Of a DNA stretch of 64,000 nucleotides, positions 54,284 to 62,438 are shown piece by piece. The stretch is from Microbacterium sp. RURRCA19A (GTDB lineage Bacteria; Actinomycetota; Actinomycetes; Actinomycetales; Microbacteriaceae), in contig NZ_FTNQ01000002.1 of NCBI RefSeq assembly GCF_900156455.1, positions 891,660 to 955,659 of the forward strand, in the 5' to 3' direction. How positions within the stretch are numbered: the stretch's first letter is position 1; each line of letters opens with the position of its first letter. Below the pieces are notes generated by a model. It saw nothing but the letters and a program-made list of their open reading frames with translations, was not told the DNA's origin and searched no databases. Both the position numbers and the translations under genes were made by a program.

Positions 54284-55015
54284 ATGTCCGCACGTATCCC
54301 CGCATCACCCTCGAGAGCGACACGGCGCGTGAGCGCCGCGATCGCCGCGGTCCTGGCGCTGTTCGCGCCGCTGGCGGCCGCCACCGCCGCGCACGCGTCC
54401 GAGCCCGCCGCCACCTTCACGCTCGAGCTTTCCTCTTCCGGCGCCACCGAGGGCGACACCGTCCTCGCCACGGTCTCCGGCACCGACGTGAGCGATCTCT
54501 ACGCCTACGACCTGGTGTTCACCGTCACCGAGGGCGCGCTCGCGTCCGCCGACGCTCCCGTCGGCCCCGACGGAGGGTTCACCTCGGCCGTGGAGGGTCC
54601 CGGCACCCTCACCGTCTCGCACACTCGGCTCGGAACCTCGCCGGGGCTGTCCGGCACCGTCGTCCTGGCCACCGTGCCCCTGCGGGCGATCGGCTCGGGC
54701 ACGGCCCGCGTCGAGCTCACGTCCGTGCGTCTGGTCTCCTCGACCGGCGACACCGCGGAGCAGACCGACGTGGCATCCGAGACCGTCGAGCTCGCGGCGC
54801 TGCCCACGCCGGAGCCGTCCGCGTCGCCGAGCGACTCGGCATCCCCGTCGCCCTCGTCGTCCTCGTCGGCTCTGCCCATCGTGAGCAGCTCGGGCGATCT
54901 CGCCACCACCGGCGTCGACGCCACGCCGTGGCTCATCTCCGGTGCCGTCGGTGTCGCTCTCGTCGCGATCGGCGCGGTCCTCGTCGCCCGTCGCCGTCAG
55001 GGGGTGCGCGGATGA
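54284..55015 (+). CDS. Wall-anchored cohesin-like domain protein
   Basis: 243 aa. Signal peptide (about 1-38). Residues about 42-175 read as a single cohesin-type beta-sandwich: ATFTLELSSSGATEGDTVLATVSGTDVSDLYAYDLVFTV, then VSHTRLGTSPGLSGTVVLATVPLRAIGSGTARVELTSVRLVSS, matching the spacing and the G-D-x-V and L-Y-A-Y-D patterns of cohesins. A Ser/Pro linker (about 178-200) leads to LATTG (206-210), a membrane helix and RRRQ, a LAxTG sortase signal. It would sit covalently on the wall. The next gene, 41 bp away, encodes an enzyme with a dockerin-like module, the natural partner. The call rests on pattern recognition without an HMM score. Confidence 0.82.
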   Translation: MSARIPASPSRATRRVSAAIAAVLALFAPLAAATAAHASEPAATFTLELSSSGATEGDTVLATVSGTDVSDLYAYDLVFTVTEGALASADAPVGPDGGFTSAVEGPGTLTVSHTRLGTSPGLSGTVVLATVPLRAIGSGTARVELTSVRLVSSTGDTAEQTDVASETVELAALPTPEPSASPSDSASPSPSSSSSALPIVSSSGDLATTGVDATPWLISGAVGVALVAIGAVLVARRRQGVRG

Positions 55016-55056
55016 TCGCGCCCGCCTCTTCCTCCCCGACTCGTGAAGGATCGCTC

Positions 55057-56877
55057 ATGACCCCCCTGTCCCGCCGCGCCCTCGCCGTCACCGCGACGTT
55101 CGGCGTCGTCGCGGCCGCCGCGTTCACCGCTCCCGCGGCGGTGGCTGCGCCCGCCCCCGCCCCCGCGGCGGCGCCGTTCCTCGCCCCGTATTACACCGAG
55201 CTCGACCTGACCGGTGACGCTCAGGTGACCGAGGCTGATCTGGCCCTGCTGGCCGAGAAGATCGGTCAGTCCTCGAGCGACGCCGGGTGGGCGCAGATCT
55301 CGGCGCTCGACCTCGACGACGACGGCGCCATCACGGCATCCGACCTGGCGCTTCTGTCGGAGCGCGTCGTCTACGACGACGGTCCGTTCCAGATCGTCGA
55401 GGCCGACGCCGTGGCGATGCAGGCCGCGATGAACGCCGGCGTGCTGACCTCGGTCGAGCTGACGCAGCAGTACCTCGACCGCATCGCCGCGTACGACAAG
55501 GTCGTGCGCCAGGACGGCGGTCGTCCCCTGAACTCGATCATCACGACCAGTGACGTCGCGCTGAAGGCGGCGGCCGAAGCCGACGCGATCCGCGCCGAGA
55601 AGGGCATGACGAGCATGCTGCTCGGCATCCCGATCGCCCTCAAGGACAACTACAACACCGTCGACATGCCCACCACCGCGGGCTGCGGCTGCTGGACGGA
55701 CAATCAGACGACGACGGATGCCACGATGGTGAAGGGCCTGCGCGCCGACGGCGCGGTCATCGTCGCGAAGGCGTCGATGGACGAGTTCGCCATCAACCTG
55801 TCGTCGCAGTGGTCGGCGTTCCAGCCCGCCGGGACGGCGCTCACGGTCTCGAGCCCGTACGACACGAACCAGACCTCCGGCGGTTCCAGCGGCGGTACGG
55901 GTGCGGCGATCGCGGCGAACCTCGCCGGCATCGGCTTCGGGACGGACACCGGCGGGTCGATCCGCATCCCTTCGACGTACAACCAGCTCGTGGGTGTGCG
56001 CCCCACCGTGGGTCTGGCCAGCCGCGACGGCATCGTGCCGCTCGCGCTCTCGCAGGACACGGGTGGCCCGATCGCGCGGTCCGTCCTGGACGCGGCCGTC
56101 GCCCTCGACGCCGTCGTCGGCGAGGACTCCGGTGACCCCGTCACGGCCCGCTCGGCCGGGAAGATCCCGGAGAGCTACACCGCCTACCTCGACGGTGAGT
56201 CCCTGCAGGGGAAGAAGATCGGCTACATCGCCTCGATGCTCGGAACCAACCCCATCACGCAGCGGTTGTTCGCCGAGGCCCGGGCGACCTTCGAGGCTCA
56301 GGGCGCCACGCTCGTCGAGGTCGCCGCTCCCGACGGATTCGCGGCGATCGTGGGTGAGGGCAGCGGCAGCGGGCCCGAGTTCGGACACGACCTGCAGAAC
56401 TACATCGACGCCTACCTCGATCCCGCGGTGACCACCCGGAGCCTCCTCGCGATCTCGCAGTCGCCGAACATCGTCCCGGGGCGGGCGACCAACCCCTACG
56501 GCACTCGCGCCGCGGTCACCGAAGAGGCGTACCAGGCGTGGGCGGGCCCGCAGGGGACCCACACGCTGCAGCTGGCCAAGGGCAAGCAGATCATGACGGC
56601 GTTCATGGACGACCAGGGACTGGATGCCGTCGTCTATCCGACGGGCAACCCCTACAGCACGATCGGGACCAACATGCGACTGAGCCCCAACACGGGGCTC
56701 CCCGCGGTCACGGTGCCGATGGGACAGGGCATCGCCGGAGAGGCCTCGACGGGAGGGGTGAACCTGGAGTTCCTGGGTCGCGACTTCGCCGAGGGGCCGC
56801 TCCTCGGTCTGGCCTACGGCTTCGAGCAGGCGACCCACGCCCGCACGACGCCGGCGAACTACGGCCCGCTGGGCTAG
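55057..56877 (+). CDS. Secreted amidase with N-terminal dockerin-like module
   Basis: 606 aa. Signal peptide (1-32). Residues about 48-105 contain two EF-hand-like repeats: DLTGDAQVTEAD (followed by LALLAEKIGQ) and DLDDDGAITASD (followed by LALLSERV), the layout of a type I dockerin, with Asp at positions 1, 5 and 12 of both loops. The rest is an amidase-signature enzyme: catalytic Lys in GIPIALKDNY, SGGSSGGTGAAIAANL with the cis-serine, and GFGTDTGGSIRIPS with the nucleophile. The ATG at 55057 has AAGGA 6 nt upstream and gives a clean signal peptide; an ATG at 55012 overlapping the cohesin stop is less good. The amide substrate is unknown. Confidence 0.88.
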   Translation: MTPLSRRALAVTATFGVVAAAAFTAPAAVAAPAPAPAAAPFLAPYYTELDLTGDAQVTEADLALLAEKIGQSSSDAGWAQISALDLDDDGAITASDLALLSERVVYDDGPFQIVEADAVAMQAAMNAGVLTSVELTQQYLDRIAAYDKVVRQDGGRPLNSIITTSDVALKAAAEADAIRAEKGMTSMLLGIPIALKDNYNTVDMPTTAGCGCWTDNQTTTDATMVKGLRADGAVIVAKASMDEFAINLSSQWSAFQPAGTALTVSSPYDTNQTSGGSSGGTGAAIAANLAGIGFGTDTGGSIRIPSTYNQLVGVRPTVGLASRDGIVPLALSQDTGGPIARSVLDAAVALDAVVGEDSGDPVTARSAGKIPESYTAYLDGESLQGKKIGYIASMLGTNPITQRLFAEARATFEAQGATLVEVAAPDGFAAIVGEGSGSGPEFGHDLQNYIDAYLDPAVTTRSLLAISQSPNIVPGRATNPYGTRAAVTEEAYQAWAGPQGTHTLQLAKGKQIMTAFMDDQGLDAVVYPTGNPYSTIGTNMRLSPNTGLPAVTVPMGQGIAGEASTGGVNLEFLGRDFAEGPLLGLAYGFEQATHARTTPANYGPLG

Positions 56878-56885
56878 AAGACGAC

Positions 56886-56923
56886 GGCGGCGGTTCCGGG
56901 CGGGTGCGCCCGGGGCCGCCGCC
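56886..56923. terminator. Bidirectional terminator between amidase and DUF4012 genes
   Basis: GGCGGCGGTTCCGGGCG (56886-56902) pairs with CGCCCGGGGCCGCCGCC (56907-56923) over 17 bp if two G-U pairs are allowed, with a GGTG loop. It serves two convergent genes. Confidence 0.8.
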
Positions 56924-57027
56924 GCGCGTCTGCGCAGGTCAGTCCGCGAGAGGGGTGCAGGTGGCGCGACGCCGGGCGGGTACCGCGCGGTGAGATCGCC
57001 TCTCGTGGCGCGCGCCCTCTGCGGGGG

Positions 57028-59016
57028 TCAGCCGATCTTCGACAGCAGGACGTTGTCGGATCCCTCGGGGCTGCGGAACAGCGGGGCGCAGTTCGCGTCG
57101 ATGCTGACCTTCGTGTCGTTCGCGCCGGGGGTGTGGCGCAGCTCCAGCGGACCGAGGTCTCCGTCCGGCAGCTTCACGGTGTACGAGACGGTGCGTGTGG
57201 CCCCCTCGGGCAGCAGCAGCGTCCGGCTCACGGCGGGGTTCGAGTGGTCGGACCCGGAGCGATCGTGGAAAGTCGAATCCCAGCGGTCGCCCTCGTCGGG
57301 ATCCGTGGAGACGATCTCCCCGCCCGGCGGGGCGAAGAACAGCACGTCGAGCATCATGGTGCGCAGGTCGATCCCGCGTTCGATGTTGCGCAGTCCCAAG
57401 GTGTAGCCGCTCGTGATGGCATCCGTGATGCTGTTGTGCAGCTCCATCGACACCGTGATGGTCCGGTCGTCGGCGTTGCACGTCGCCCACTGCGAGTAGG
57501 TCAGGTGGTACTCGAGCTTCCCGATCGAGTAGTCGTTGAAGTAGATGCCGAGCTGGGTGGACGAGGTGTTGTCCTCCTGCAGGGTGCCGTCCAGACCGTA
57601 CTGCTTCGAGAGGGCTTCCAGGCCCGGGTCGTCGAACCAGGCGTAGATGCGCCCCTCCTGGGCGCTGCGGACGACCTGGCTCCACATGGTCCCGACGTCC
57701 CACTGGCGCCCGGTCAGCTTGGAGAACATGGCCGCGCTGATCTCGCTGAAGTAGCGGTCCATGGCCCCGTTGTCGATGCCGTACCGCTCGTACGGTTCGC
57801 TCATGAGCTTGGAGCCGGCGTTCTGGGCGTCGACGGTCTCGCCCGAGGCGAGGGTGATCGGGCCGGTCGCTTCGAGGAGGTGGGCCAGGACGATCGGATC
57901 GATGGAGAACGCACCGTCGAAGGTCGGCTTGTCGGTCCACTCGCGCGTCTTCTGGAACAGTTCGACAGCGGTCGGGAAGTCCGGGGACATGGTGAAGTTC
58001 GACGACCAGTTCGTCATCTCGGGCGGGTAGAGCTGCCGCGTCTCGGCGGGGAGGCGGAGGAGCGACCCGTTCACGGTGTCGAAGCCCCGCGACGGCAGAT
58101 CGACGTACATGAGGTCGGTGCCGGTGTCGAGGCTGAGCATGTCGACGTTGCCGTCGTCCACCTTCAGCACCAGCCATTGAGCGACCCCACCCCCGGTCGC
58201 CCGGATCTCGGCCGGCGTCTGGATCATGACCTGGTACAGCATCGGACGCTCGGCGCCTGCGGCACGGAGGATCTCGGGGAGGTGCTGCTCGACCGTCGTC
58301 AGGATCGGGGTGGCCTGCTGGATCATCGTTTGGAGCTGGTCGATCGGCGCGGAGATCTGGGGGAGGACGCCCGTGCGGTCCATGCTCGAGGCGATGCGGG
58401 ATGCCTCATCGAACGACGTCAGCACGGTCGGGATGACCTCGCCGGCGTGGAGGAACGGGCGGAGGTTGATCCCGTTTCCGGTGCTGTCCCCGCCCGACGT
58501 GGCCATCATGGTCATCAGCGGGGGGATCGACTGCGACGTGATCGTGTGGGCGATGTCGGTGACGGCGCGTACCGCCAGGACGTTCGTGCGGGCCGCCGGG
58601 ATCTGCGCCGCGAGATCCCAGAGCGGGTTCTGCGCGGTGTCGTAGGCGCGCTGTGCCCGGGCGACGATGTCGCCGCCGGATCGTTGGATGCCGTCGGTGT
58701 CGCCGTTCGCCGCGGCGCGGACGAGCTCCTTCGACTGCGCCAGGGCTCCCTCGAGGTCGTCGCGCACCTGGAGCACCTGCCAGGCGAACGCGCCGGCGGC
58801 GACCGCCAGAGTGAGGACGACGACGGTGAGTGGACCGCCGAGGAGAGCCGCCACGACGGTGGCCTTCCGACGCCACCGTTGTGACGCGGTCTCGGCGGCG
58901 GCGTGCCGCGCGAACGGTTTCCTCGACGTCGCGGTGTCGGCTCCGCGGAGGCCGCGGGGTGCACGAGCGCTCGTCCGTCTCGTCGCGCCGGTCTCCGCTC
59001 GCGTCCCCCAGGTCAC
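57028..59016 (-). CDS. DUF4012 domain membrane protein
   Basis: 662 aa. A basic cytoplasmic N-terminus (about 50 aa), one membrane helix (about 56-80, VVAALLGGPLTVVVLTLAVAAGAFAW), then a large outer DUF4012 region with LPEILRAAGAERPMLYQVMIQTPAEIRATGGGVAQWLVLKVDDG, FPTAVELFQKTREWTDKPTFDGAFSIDPIVLAHLLEATGPI and a final beta domain (VSRTLLLPEGATRTVSYTVKLP). DUF4012 proteins are common near LCP and polysaccharide genes; their role is not established. The start is GTG, with TACGAT (59023-59028) exactly 6 nt upstream, a leaderless pattern. Confidence 0.88.
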   Translation of the reverse strand: MTWGTRAETGATRRTSARAPRGLRGADTATSRKPFARHAAAETASQRWRRKATVVAALLGGPLTVVVLTLAVAAGAFAWQVLQVRDDLEGALAQSKELVRAAANGDTDGIQRSGGDIVARAQRAYDTAQNPLWDLAAQIPAARTNVLAVRAVTDIAHTITSQSIPPLMTMMATSGGDSTGNGINLRPFLHAGEVIPTVLTSFDEASRIASSMDRTGVLPQISAPIDQLQTMIQQATPILTTVEQHLPEILRAAGAERPMLYQVMIQTPAEIRATGGGVAQWLVLKVDDGNVDMLSLDTGTDLMYVDLPSRGFDTVNGSLLRLPAETRQLYPPEMTNWSSNFTMSPDFPTAVELFQKTREWTDKPTFDGAFSIDPIVLAHLLEATGPITLASGETVDAQNAGSKLMSEPYERYGIDNGAMDRYFSEISAAMFSKLTGRQWDVGTMWSQVVRSAQEGRIYAWFDDPGLEALSKQYGLDGTLQEDNTSSTQLGIYFNDYSIGKLEYHLTYSQWATCNADDRTITVSMELHNSITDAITSGYTLGLRNIERGIDLRTMMLDVLFFAPPGGEIVSTDPDEGDRWDSTFHDRSGSDHSNPAVSRTLLLPEGATRTVSYTVKLPDGDLGPLELRHTPGANDTKVSIDANCAPLFRSPEGSDNVLLSKIG

Positions 59017-59210
59017 CGGCCGATCGTAACGGCACGAGGTGACAGATCCCCGACAGCCCCGTGAACGGCGCCGCGCCCTCGGCGCGTCGATGGCGCAGCC
59101 GCGCGGCGGGCGAAGGCCCACGTTCGGGTCGAACGCCCAGGTTCGGGGCGACCGTTCGAGGGGCGCTCGACCGGATCGTGGGCGTTCGCGTGGGGTCGTG
59201 CGCGGCTGGG

Positions 59211-59216
59211 TAGACT
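59211..59216 (+). promoter_or_regulatory. -10 hexamer of the tRNA-Ser(UGA) gene
   Basis: TAGACT lies 10 nt before the first base of the mature tRNA, in the 210-bp gap after DUF4012. Further upstream is a short CGTTCG/CGAACG inverted repeat (about 59121-59135). Confidence 0.5.
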
Positions 59217-59226
59217 CGCACGATCG

Positions 59227-59314
59227 GGAGGGTTGTCCGAGCGGCCGATGGACCTGGTCTTGAAAACCAGTGGGCAGAGATGTCCCGTGGGTTCGAATCC
59301 CACACCCTCCGCCA
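59227..59314 (+). tRNA. tRNA-Ser (anticodon UGA)
   Basis: Acceptor GGAGGGT pairs with ACCCTCC, discriminator G and encoded CCA. The anticodon arm CTGGTCTTGAAAACCAG shows TGA, reading UCA. A long variable arm (GGGCAGAGATGTCCC) and T-arm GGGTTCGAATCCC confirm serine type. An AAA+ ATPase of lower GC lies immediately downstream on the other strand. Confidence 0.97.
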
Positions 59315-59318
59315 CAAA

Positions 59319-59349
59319 GGAACGCGGGCCCCACCGGGGTCCGCGTTCC
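59319..59349. terminator. Terminator after tRNA-Ser(UGA)
   Basis: GGAACGCGGGCCCC (59319-59332), loop ACC, GGGGTCCGCGTTCC (59336-59349): a 14-bp stem with one G-U pair, 4 nt after the CCA end. Confidence 0.85.
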
Positions 59350-59378
59350 GTCGTTTCTCGTAGGGCGCCCCCGGTGCC

Positions 59379-60560
59379 CTACGACGGCAGATCGGGAGCG
59401 GGATAGGCGCTCCACCCGCCGTCGCCGCGATTGTCGCTCGCTTCCGCCGCGAGTTGCCGGCGGATGTGGGCACCGAGGTACGGCAAGGAGAACTGAACGT
59501 AACCGCGCCCGGCGGCGTGGACGTAGCCGCTGTCGAGCAGCCGTTTCTTGTAGACCTGCACGTAGGCGTCCGAGACGCCCATCCGCTTGACGATGTCCGC
59601 AACCTTGGTGCGATCGTCGTCCTGGGCCATCGCGTCGAGGAACTTCTGGTCGACGTCGGAGAGGTCGCCGTAGACACGACTGATGACGCGGCTCTCGACA
59701 GCCTTGATGGCTCTGTCATGTGCGACGGTGGCGTCGGCGAGGGTGATGGTGGGATCGGCGGAGTTGTTCCGCCACGCGTAATCACCGGCGAGCTGTACGA
59801 GGTAGGGGTATCCCTGAGACAGGGAGACGAGCTTGTCGAGTGCCTCCTGCTCGATGGAGCGCCCGCCGAGGCGCGCGGTCTCCACGAACACTCTCCTCGT
59901 CTCGGGCGCAGACAGCCGTTCGAACTCGACTTCGCGGGAGCGACGGAGAAAAGTCGTGTGCGCTTCGGCGAGAAGGGCGTCGAGGCTCACCTTCACCCCG
60001 GCGAAGACGACCATGACTTGCGCCCCGTCTTCCAAGGCATGAGAGACCTGGAGCGCGAACTTGCTCAGTTCGCGGAGGCGGACCTTGCCTGCCGAGACCT
60101 CGTCGACAGTGATGAGAATGCCCGCCGATCCATCGAGCGCGGCGGACAGTGCGACGAGGTCGGTACGCAGTTGCGGCTTCACCGAGCGATGGCGGTCGAC
60201 GTAGCTGACCTCGGCATTGAATTGCCAGATGCCCAGCTTGCTGAGGCGCGCGCGGTACTCCGGGGCTCGCTCATTGATGAGGGTGGGGATGGTGGAGTCC
60301 ATGACTCGCCCCATGAGGCCGGCGCTGGCGTCGTCGCTGATGACGAGCCAGCCGGCTTCCCGAGCATCGTCCTGCAACGTGGTGAGGAACGATGTCTTGC
60401 CGACGCCGCGCAGGCCGGAGACCAGCACCGAGTGATTCTCCCCGAAATCGAGGGTGTCGAAGACGCGACGGAGTTCGGTGAGCTCTTCCCCGTGACCGCC
60501 GAAGATGGCAGGCTTCCTGCCATAGCCCGGGGTAAAAGGGCTCGGTGCGCTCTCAGACAT
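59379..60560 (-). CDS. AAA+ ATPase with C-terminal winged helix, likely acquired
   Basis: 393 aa. Walker A is GLRGVGKTSF (about residues 49-58), Walker B is ILITVDEVSAG, sensor-like VMVVFAGVKVSLD follows, and a helical lid FVETARLGGRSIEQEALDKLVSLSQGYPYLVQL is present. The last 80 residues (DQKFLDAMAQDDDRTKVADIVKRMGVSDAYVQVYKKRLLDSGYV) form a winged helix, giving an Orc1/Cdc6-like or STAND-like architecture. Codon use is visibly less GC-rich than its neighbours and the upstream 30 bp are nearly all A/T, so it looks transferred, next to a tRNA. GGGAGG precedes the ATG. The partner system is not visible. Confidence 0.83.
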   Translation of the reverse strand: MSESAPSPFTPGYGRKPAIFGGHGEELTELRRVFDTLDFGENHSVLVSGLRGVGKTSFLTTLQDDAREAGWLVISDDASAGLMGRVMDSTIPTLINERAPEYRARLSKLGIWQFNAEVSYVDRHRSVKPQLRTDLVALSAALDGSAGILITVDEVSAGKVRLRELSKFALQVSHALEDGAQVMVVFAGVKVSLDALLAEAHTTFLRRSREVEFERLSAPETRRVFVETARLGGRSIEQEALDKLVSLSQGYPYLVQLAGDYAWRNNSADPTITLADATVAHDRAIKAVESRVISRVYGDLSDVDQKFLDAMAQDDDRTKVADIVKRMGVSDAYVQVYKKRLLDSGYVHAAGRGYVQFSLPYLGAHIRRQLAAEASDNRGDGGWSAYPAPDLPS

Positions 60561-60565
60561 TGGCG

Positions 60566-60600
60566 CCTCCCGAATCGTATTTATTTTATTCTATTTCTGG
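60566..60600 (-). promoter_or_regulatory. AT-rich promoter region of the AAA+ ATPase gene
   Basis: GGGAGG (minus strand, 60566-60571) is the ribosome binding site. Beyond it, about 60575-60598 is almost entirely A/T, with several possible -10 hexamers (TAAAAT, TAGAAT). It is the most AT-rich stretch in the window. Confidence 0.55.
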
Positions 60601-60681
60601 ACGCCATCAGGCGCGAGCCCCCAAGGGGTGAACGCTCGTCATCAACGGGTGAGCGGGTCGTCGCCGCCGCCGCTCAGCTCC

Positions 60682-61062
60682 TCACTCCGGAAGCGACGCG
60701 CCCGGACGGATCTCCTGCAGCGCCCAGGAGTTGGCATCCGGGTCGGCGAAGAAGGCGTAGCGCACGCCGCCGCCCAGGTCGTGGATGCCGCTCACCTCGA
60801 GGCCGCGCGAAGCGAGGGCCGTGCGGGCCGCCTCGAGGTCGTCGACGACCAGGTGGATGTTCGTGACGGGGGCACCGCCTCCGATCCCGGTGCCGAACGC
60901 GATGGAGCATGCCGAGCCGGGCGGGGTGAGCTGCACCACCCGCATGCCGTTGCCGGGAGAGACGTCGTGATCCAGCGCGAAGCCCAGGACGTCGCGGTAG
61001 AAGGTGATGCTCCGGTCGACGTCGGAGACGGTCAACGGGATCAGTTCGAGGCGCATGCGCAT
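60682..61062 (-). CDS. VOC family (glyoxalase-like) protein
   Basis: 126 aa with the beta-alpha-beta-beta-beta pattern of vicinal oxygen chelate proteins: LELIPLTVSDVDRSITFYRDVLGFALDHDV, MRVVQLTPPGSACSIAFGTGI, and NIHLVVDDLEAARTALASRGLEVSGI...GGGVRYAFFADPDANSWALQEI. Metal ligands are probably the conserved His and Glu. On the minus strand TACTCT (61069-61074) lies 6 nt before the ATG at 61062, favouring a leaderless start. It is divergent from the second VOC gene across a gap with an operator array. The substrate is unknown. Confidence 0.88.
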   Translation of the reverse strand: MRMRLELIPLTVSDVDRSITFYRDVLGFALDHDVSPGNGMRVVQLTPPGSACSIAFGTGIGGGAPVTNIHLVVDDLEAARTALASRGLEVSGIHDLGGGVRYAFFADPDANSWALQEIRPGASLPE

Positions 61063-61088
61063 GCGCACAGAGTAGAGCGCCGCGAAAT

Positions 61089-61124
61089 ACTTGTTATTGA
61101 CAAGTGAACTTGTCTTTTGCAAGT
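61089..61124. promoter_or_regulatory. ACTTGT/ACAAGT operator array in front of the VOC-HxlR genes
   Basis: Alternating half-sites ACTTGT (61089-61094), ACAAGT (61100-61105), ACTTGT (61108-61113) and GCAAGT (61119-61124). The two middle ones form the perfect palindrome GACAAGTGAACTTGTC (61099-61114). The array overlaps a -35 TTGACA (61097-61102), so the HxlR-type protein encoded downstream is the likely binder. Confidence 0.75.
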
Positions 61125-61133
61125 ATCGCGGGC

Positions 61134-61571
61134 ATGGACACCAGTATCTTCGTCAACATCCCCACCACCGACCTCGAACGCGCCAAGGCCTTCTACACGG
61201 CCTTGGGCTGCACGATCAACCCGAACTTCACGGACGACAACGCGGCGTGCGTCGTGTGGAGCGACACGATCTACTTCATGGTCCTCAAGCGCGAGTTCTT
61301 CGCGACGTTCACGGACAAGCCGATCGGCGACCCGAACGAGGCGGTCCAGGTCTCGCTGTCGTTCACCCGCGACTCCCGTGAAGACGTCGACGCGATCCTG
61401 GCTCTCGGGCTCGCTGCCGGCGGCACCGAGCCGCGCGAGGCGCAGGACTACGGCTTCATGTACTCGCGCGACCTCGACGACCCGGACGGCAACTCGCTTG
61501 GGTTCCTCTACATGGACCCGACGGCGGCTGCGGAAGGCCCGGGGGCCTACGAGGAGCAGGCGCAGGCCTAG
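61134..61571 (+). CDS. VOC family (glyoxalase/bleomycin-resistance-like) protein
   Basis: 145 aa. MDTSIFVNIPTTDLERAKAFYTALGCTINPNFTDDNAACVVWSDTIYFMVL is the first half of a VOC fold; the second half has AVQVSLSFTRDSREDVDAILALGLAAGGTEPREAQDYGFMYSRDLDDPDGNSLGFLYMDP. This is the PhnB/lactoylglutathione lyase-like branch often paired with HxlR regulators. The ATG at 61134 follows a promoter with TTGACA at 61097. The stop overlaps the GTG of the regulator by 1 nt, so the two are cotranslated. It may detoxify a reactive small molecule; the substrate is unknown. Confidence 0.9.
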   Translation: MDTSIFVNIPTTDLERAKAFYTALGCTINPNFTDDNAACVVWSDTIYFMVLKREFFATFTDKPIGDPNEAVQVSLSFTRDSREDVDAILALGLAAGGTEPREAQDYGFMYSRDLDDPDGNSLGFLYMDPTAAAEGPGAYEEQAQA

Positions 61572-62287
61572 TGGCCGCCCGCAACTACGGGCAGTACTGC
61601 GGCCTGACGACGGCCGTGGAGCTGATCGGCGAGCGATGGGCACTGCTCATCATTCGCGATCTGCTCGTCGGGGCTCGTCGTTACACCGACCTCAAGCAGG
61701 GTCTCCCGCGGATCCCCACGAACATCCTCGCGACCCGGCTGCGGGAGCTGCAGGAGTCGGGGGTCGTCCGACGCGTGCCCTACAAGGGCCGAGGGCCGAT
61801 CTACGAGCTGACCCCGTACGGGCGTGCGCTCGAGCCGATCGTCCTGGCTCTCGGGCGGTGGGGGTTCGCGGCGATGGGGGAGCCAGGTGAGGGCGACGTC
61901 ATCACGCCCGACTCGTTGACCATGGCGCTGAGGACGGCGTTCCAGCCCGCAGTCGCCGAGGGGATGCCGCCGATGGACTACGAACTCCACGTCGCCGACG
62001 TGTCGCTCCGCGTCGAGGTCGCGGGCGATCGCCTCACGGTCATCCCGCTCGCGCCCGCACCGCCCCCGGTCGGCGGACGGCTCCCCGACACCGAGCCCGA
62101 CCTCGTGTTCGCCGCCGGCCCCGGCATCCGGAACGTCATCGCCGGCTCGCTGACGCCGGGGGATGCCATCGACTCCGGTGTCGTCCACGTCCTGGCGGGC
62201 GACGAGTCGTTGCTCGAACGCTTCGCCGCGACGTTCCACATCGACACGCCCGTCGCACCGGGCTCCCGTTCCGAGCTCGGCGCCTGA
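61571..62287 (+). CDS. HxlR-type winged helix regulator with C-terminal SCP2-like domain
   Basis: 238 aa. The N-terminal HxlR domain (YCGLTTAVELIGERWALLIIRDLLVGARRYTDLKQGLPRIPTNILATRLRELQESGVVRRVPYKGRGPIYELTPYGRAL) is clear. The second half (about 115-235) looks like a sterol-carrier or ligand-binding domain found in a subset of these regulators. GTG start overlapping the VOC stop. The regular ACTTGT/ACAAGT half-sites upstream of the pair are its likely target, which would make the unit self-regulated. The effector is unknown. Confidence 0.9.
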   Translation: MAARNYGQYCGLTTAVELIGERWALLIIRDLLVGARRYTDLKQGLPRIPTNILATRLRELQESGVVRRVPYKGRGPIYELTPYGRALEPIVLALGRWGFAAMGEPGEGDVITPDSLTMALRTAFQPAVAEGMPPMDYELHVADVSLRVEVAGDRLTVIPLAPAPPPVGGRLPDTEPDLVFAAGPGIRNVIAGSLTPGDAIDSGVVHVLAGDESLLERFAATFHIDTPVAPGSRSELGA

Positions 62288-62438
62288 CCCGTCCGGCCCA
62301 GCCGCAGCCCCGCGTCCACTCGCCACACCGTTCGTTCACGCACTTTTCAGGTGTCGGTCCTTAAACTCGACCCGACCTGCGCGTTGTCGCGGTCTCGGCG
62401 TGCCGCCCCGTGGCATCCGTCCTCCCGAAAGGACCCGA

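Noticed and set aside
59227..60600. Integrated element with attL/attR at tRNA-Ser(UGA).
   Set aside because: I found no second copy of the tRNA 3' end in the flank, and no integrase. The T-arm of the other tRNA-Ser is only family likeness.
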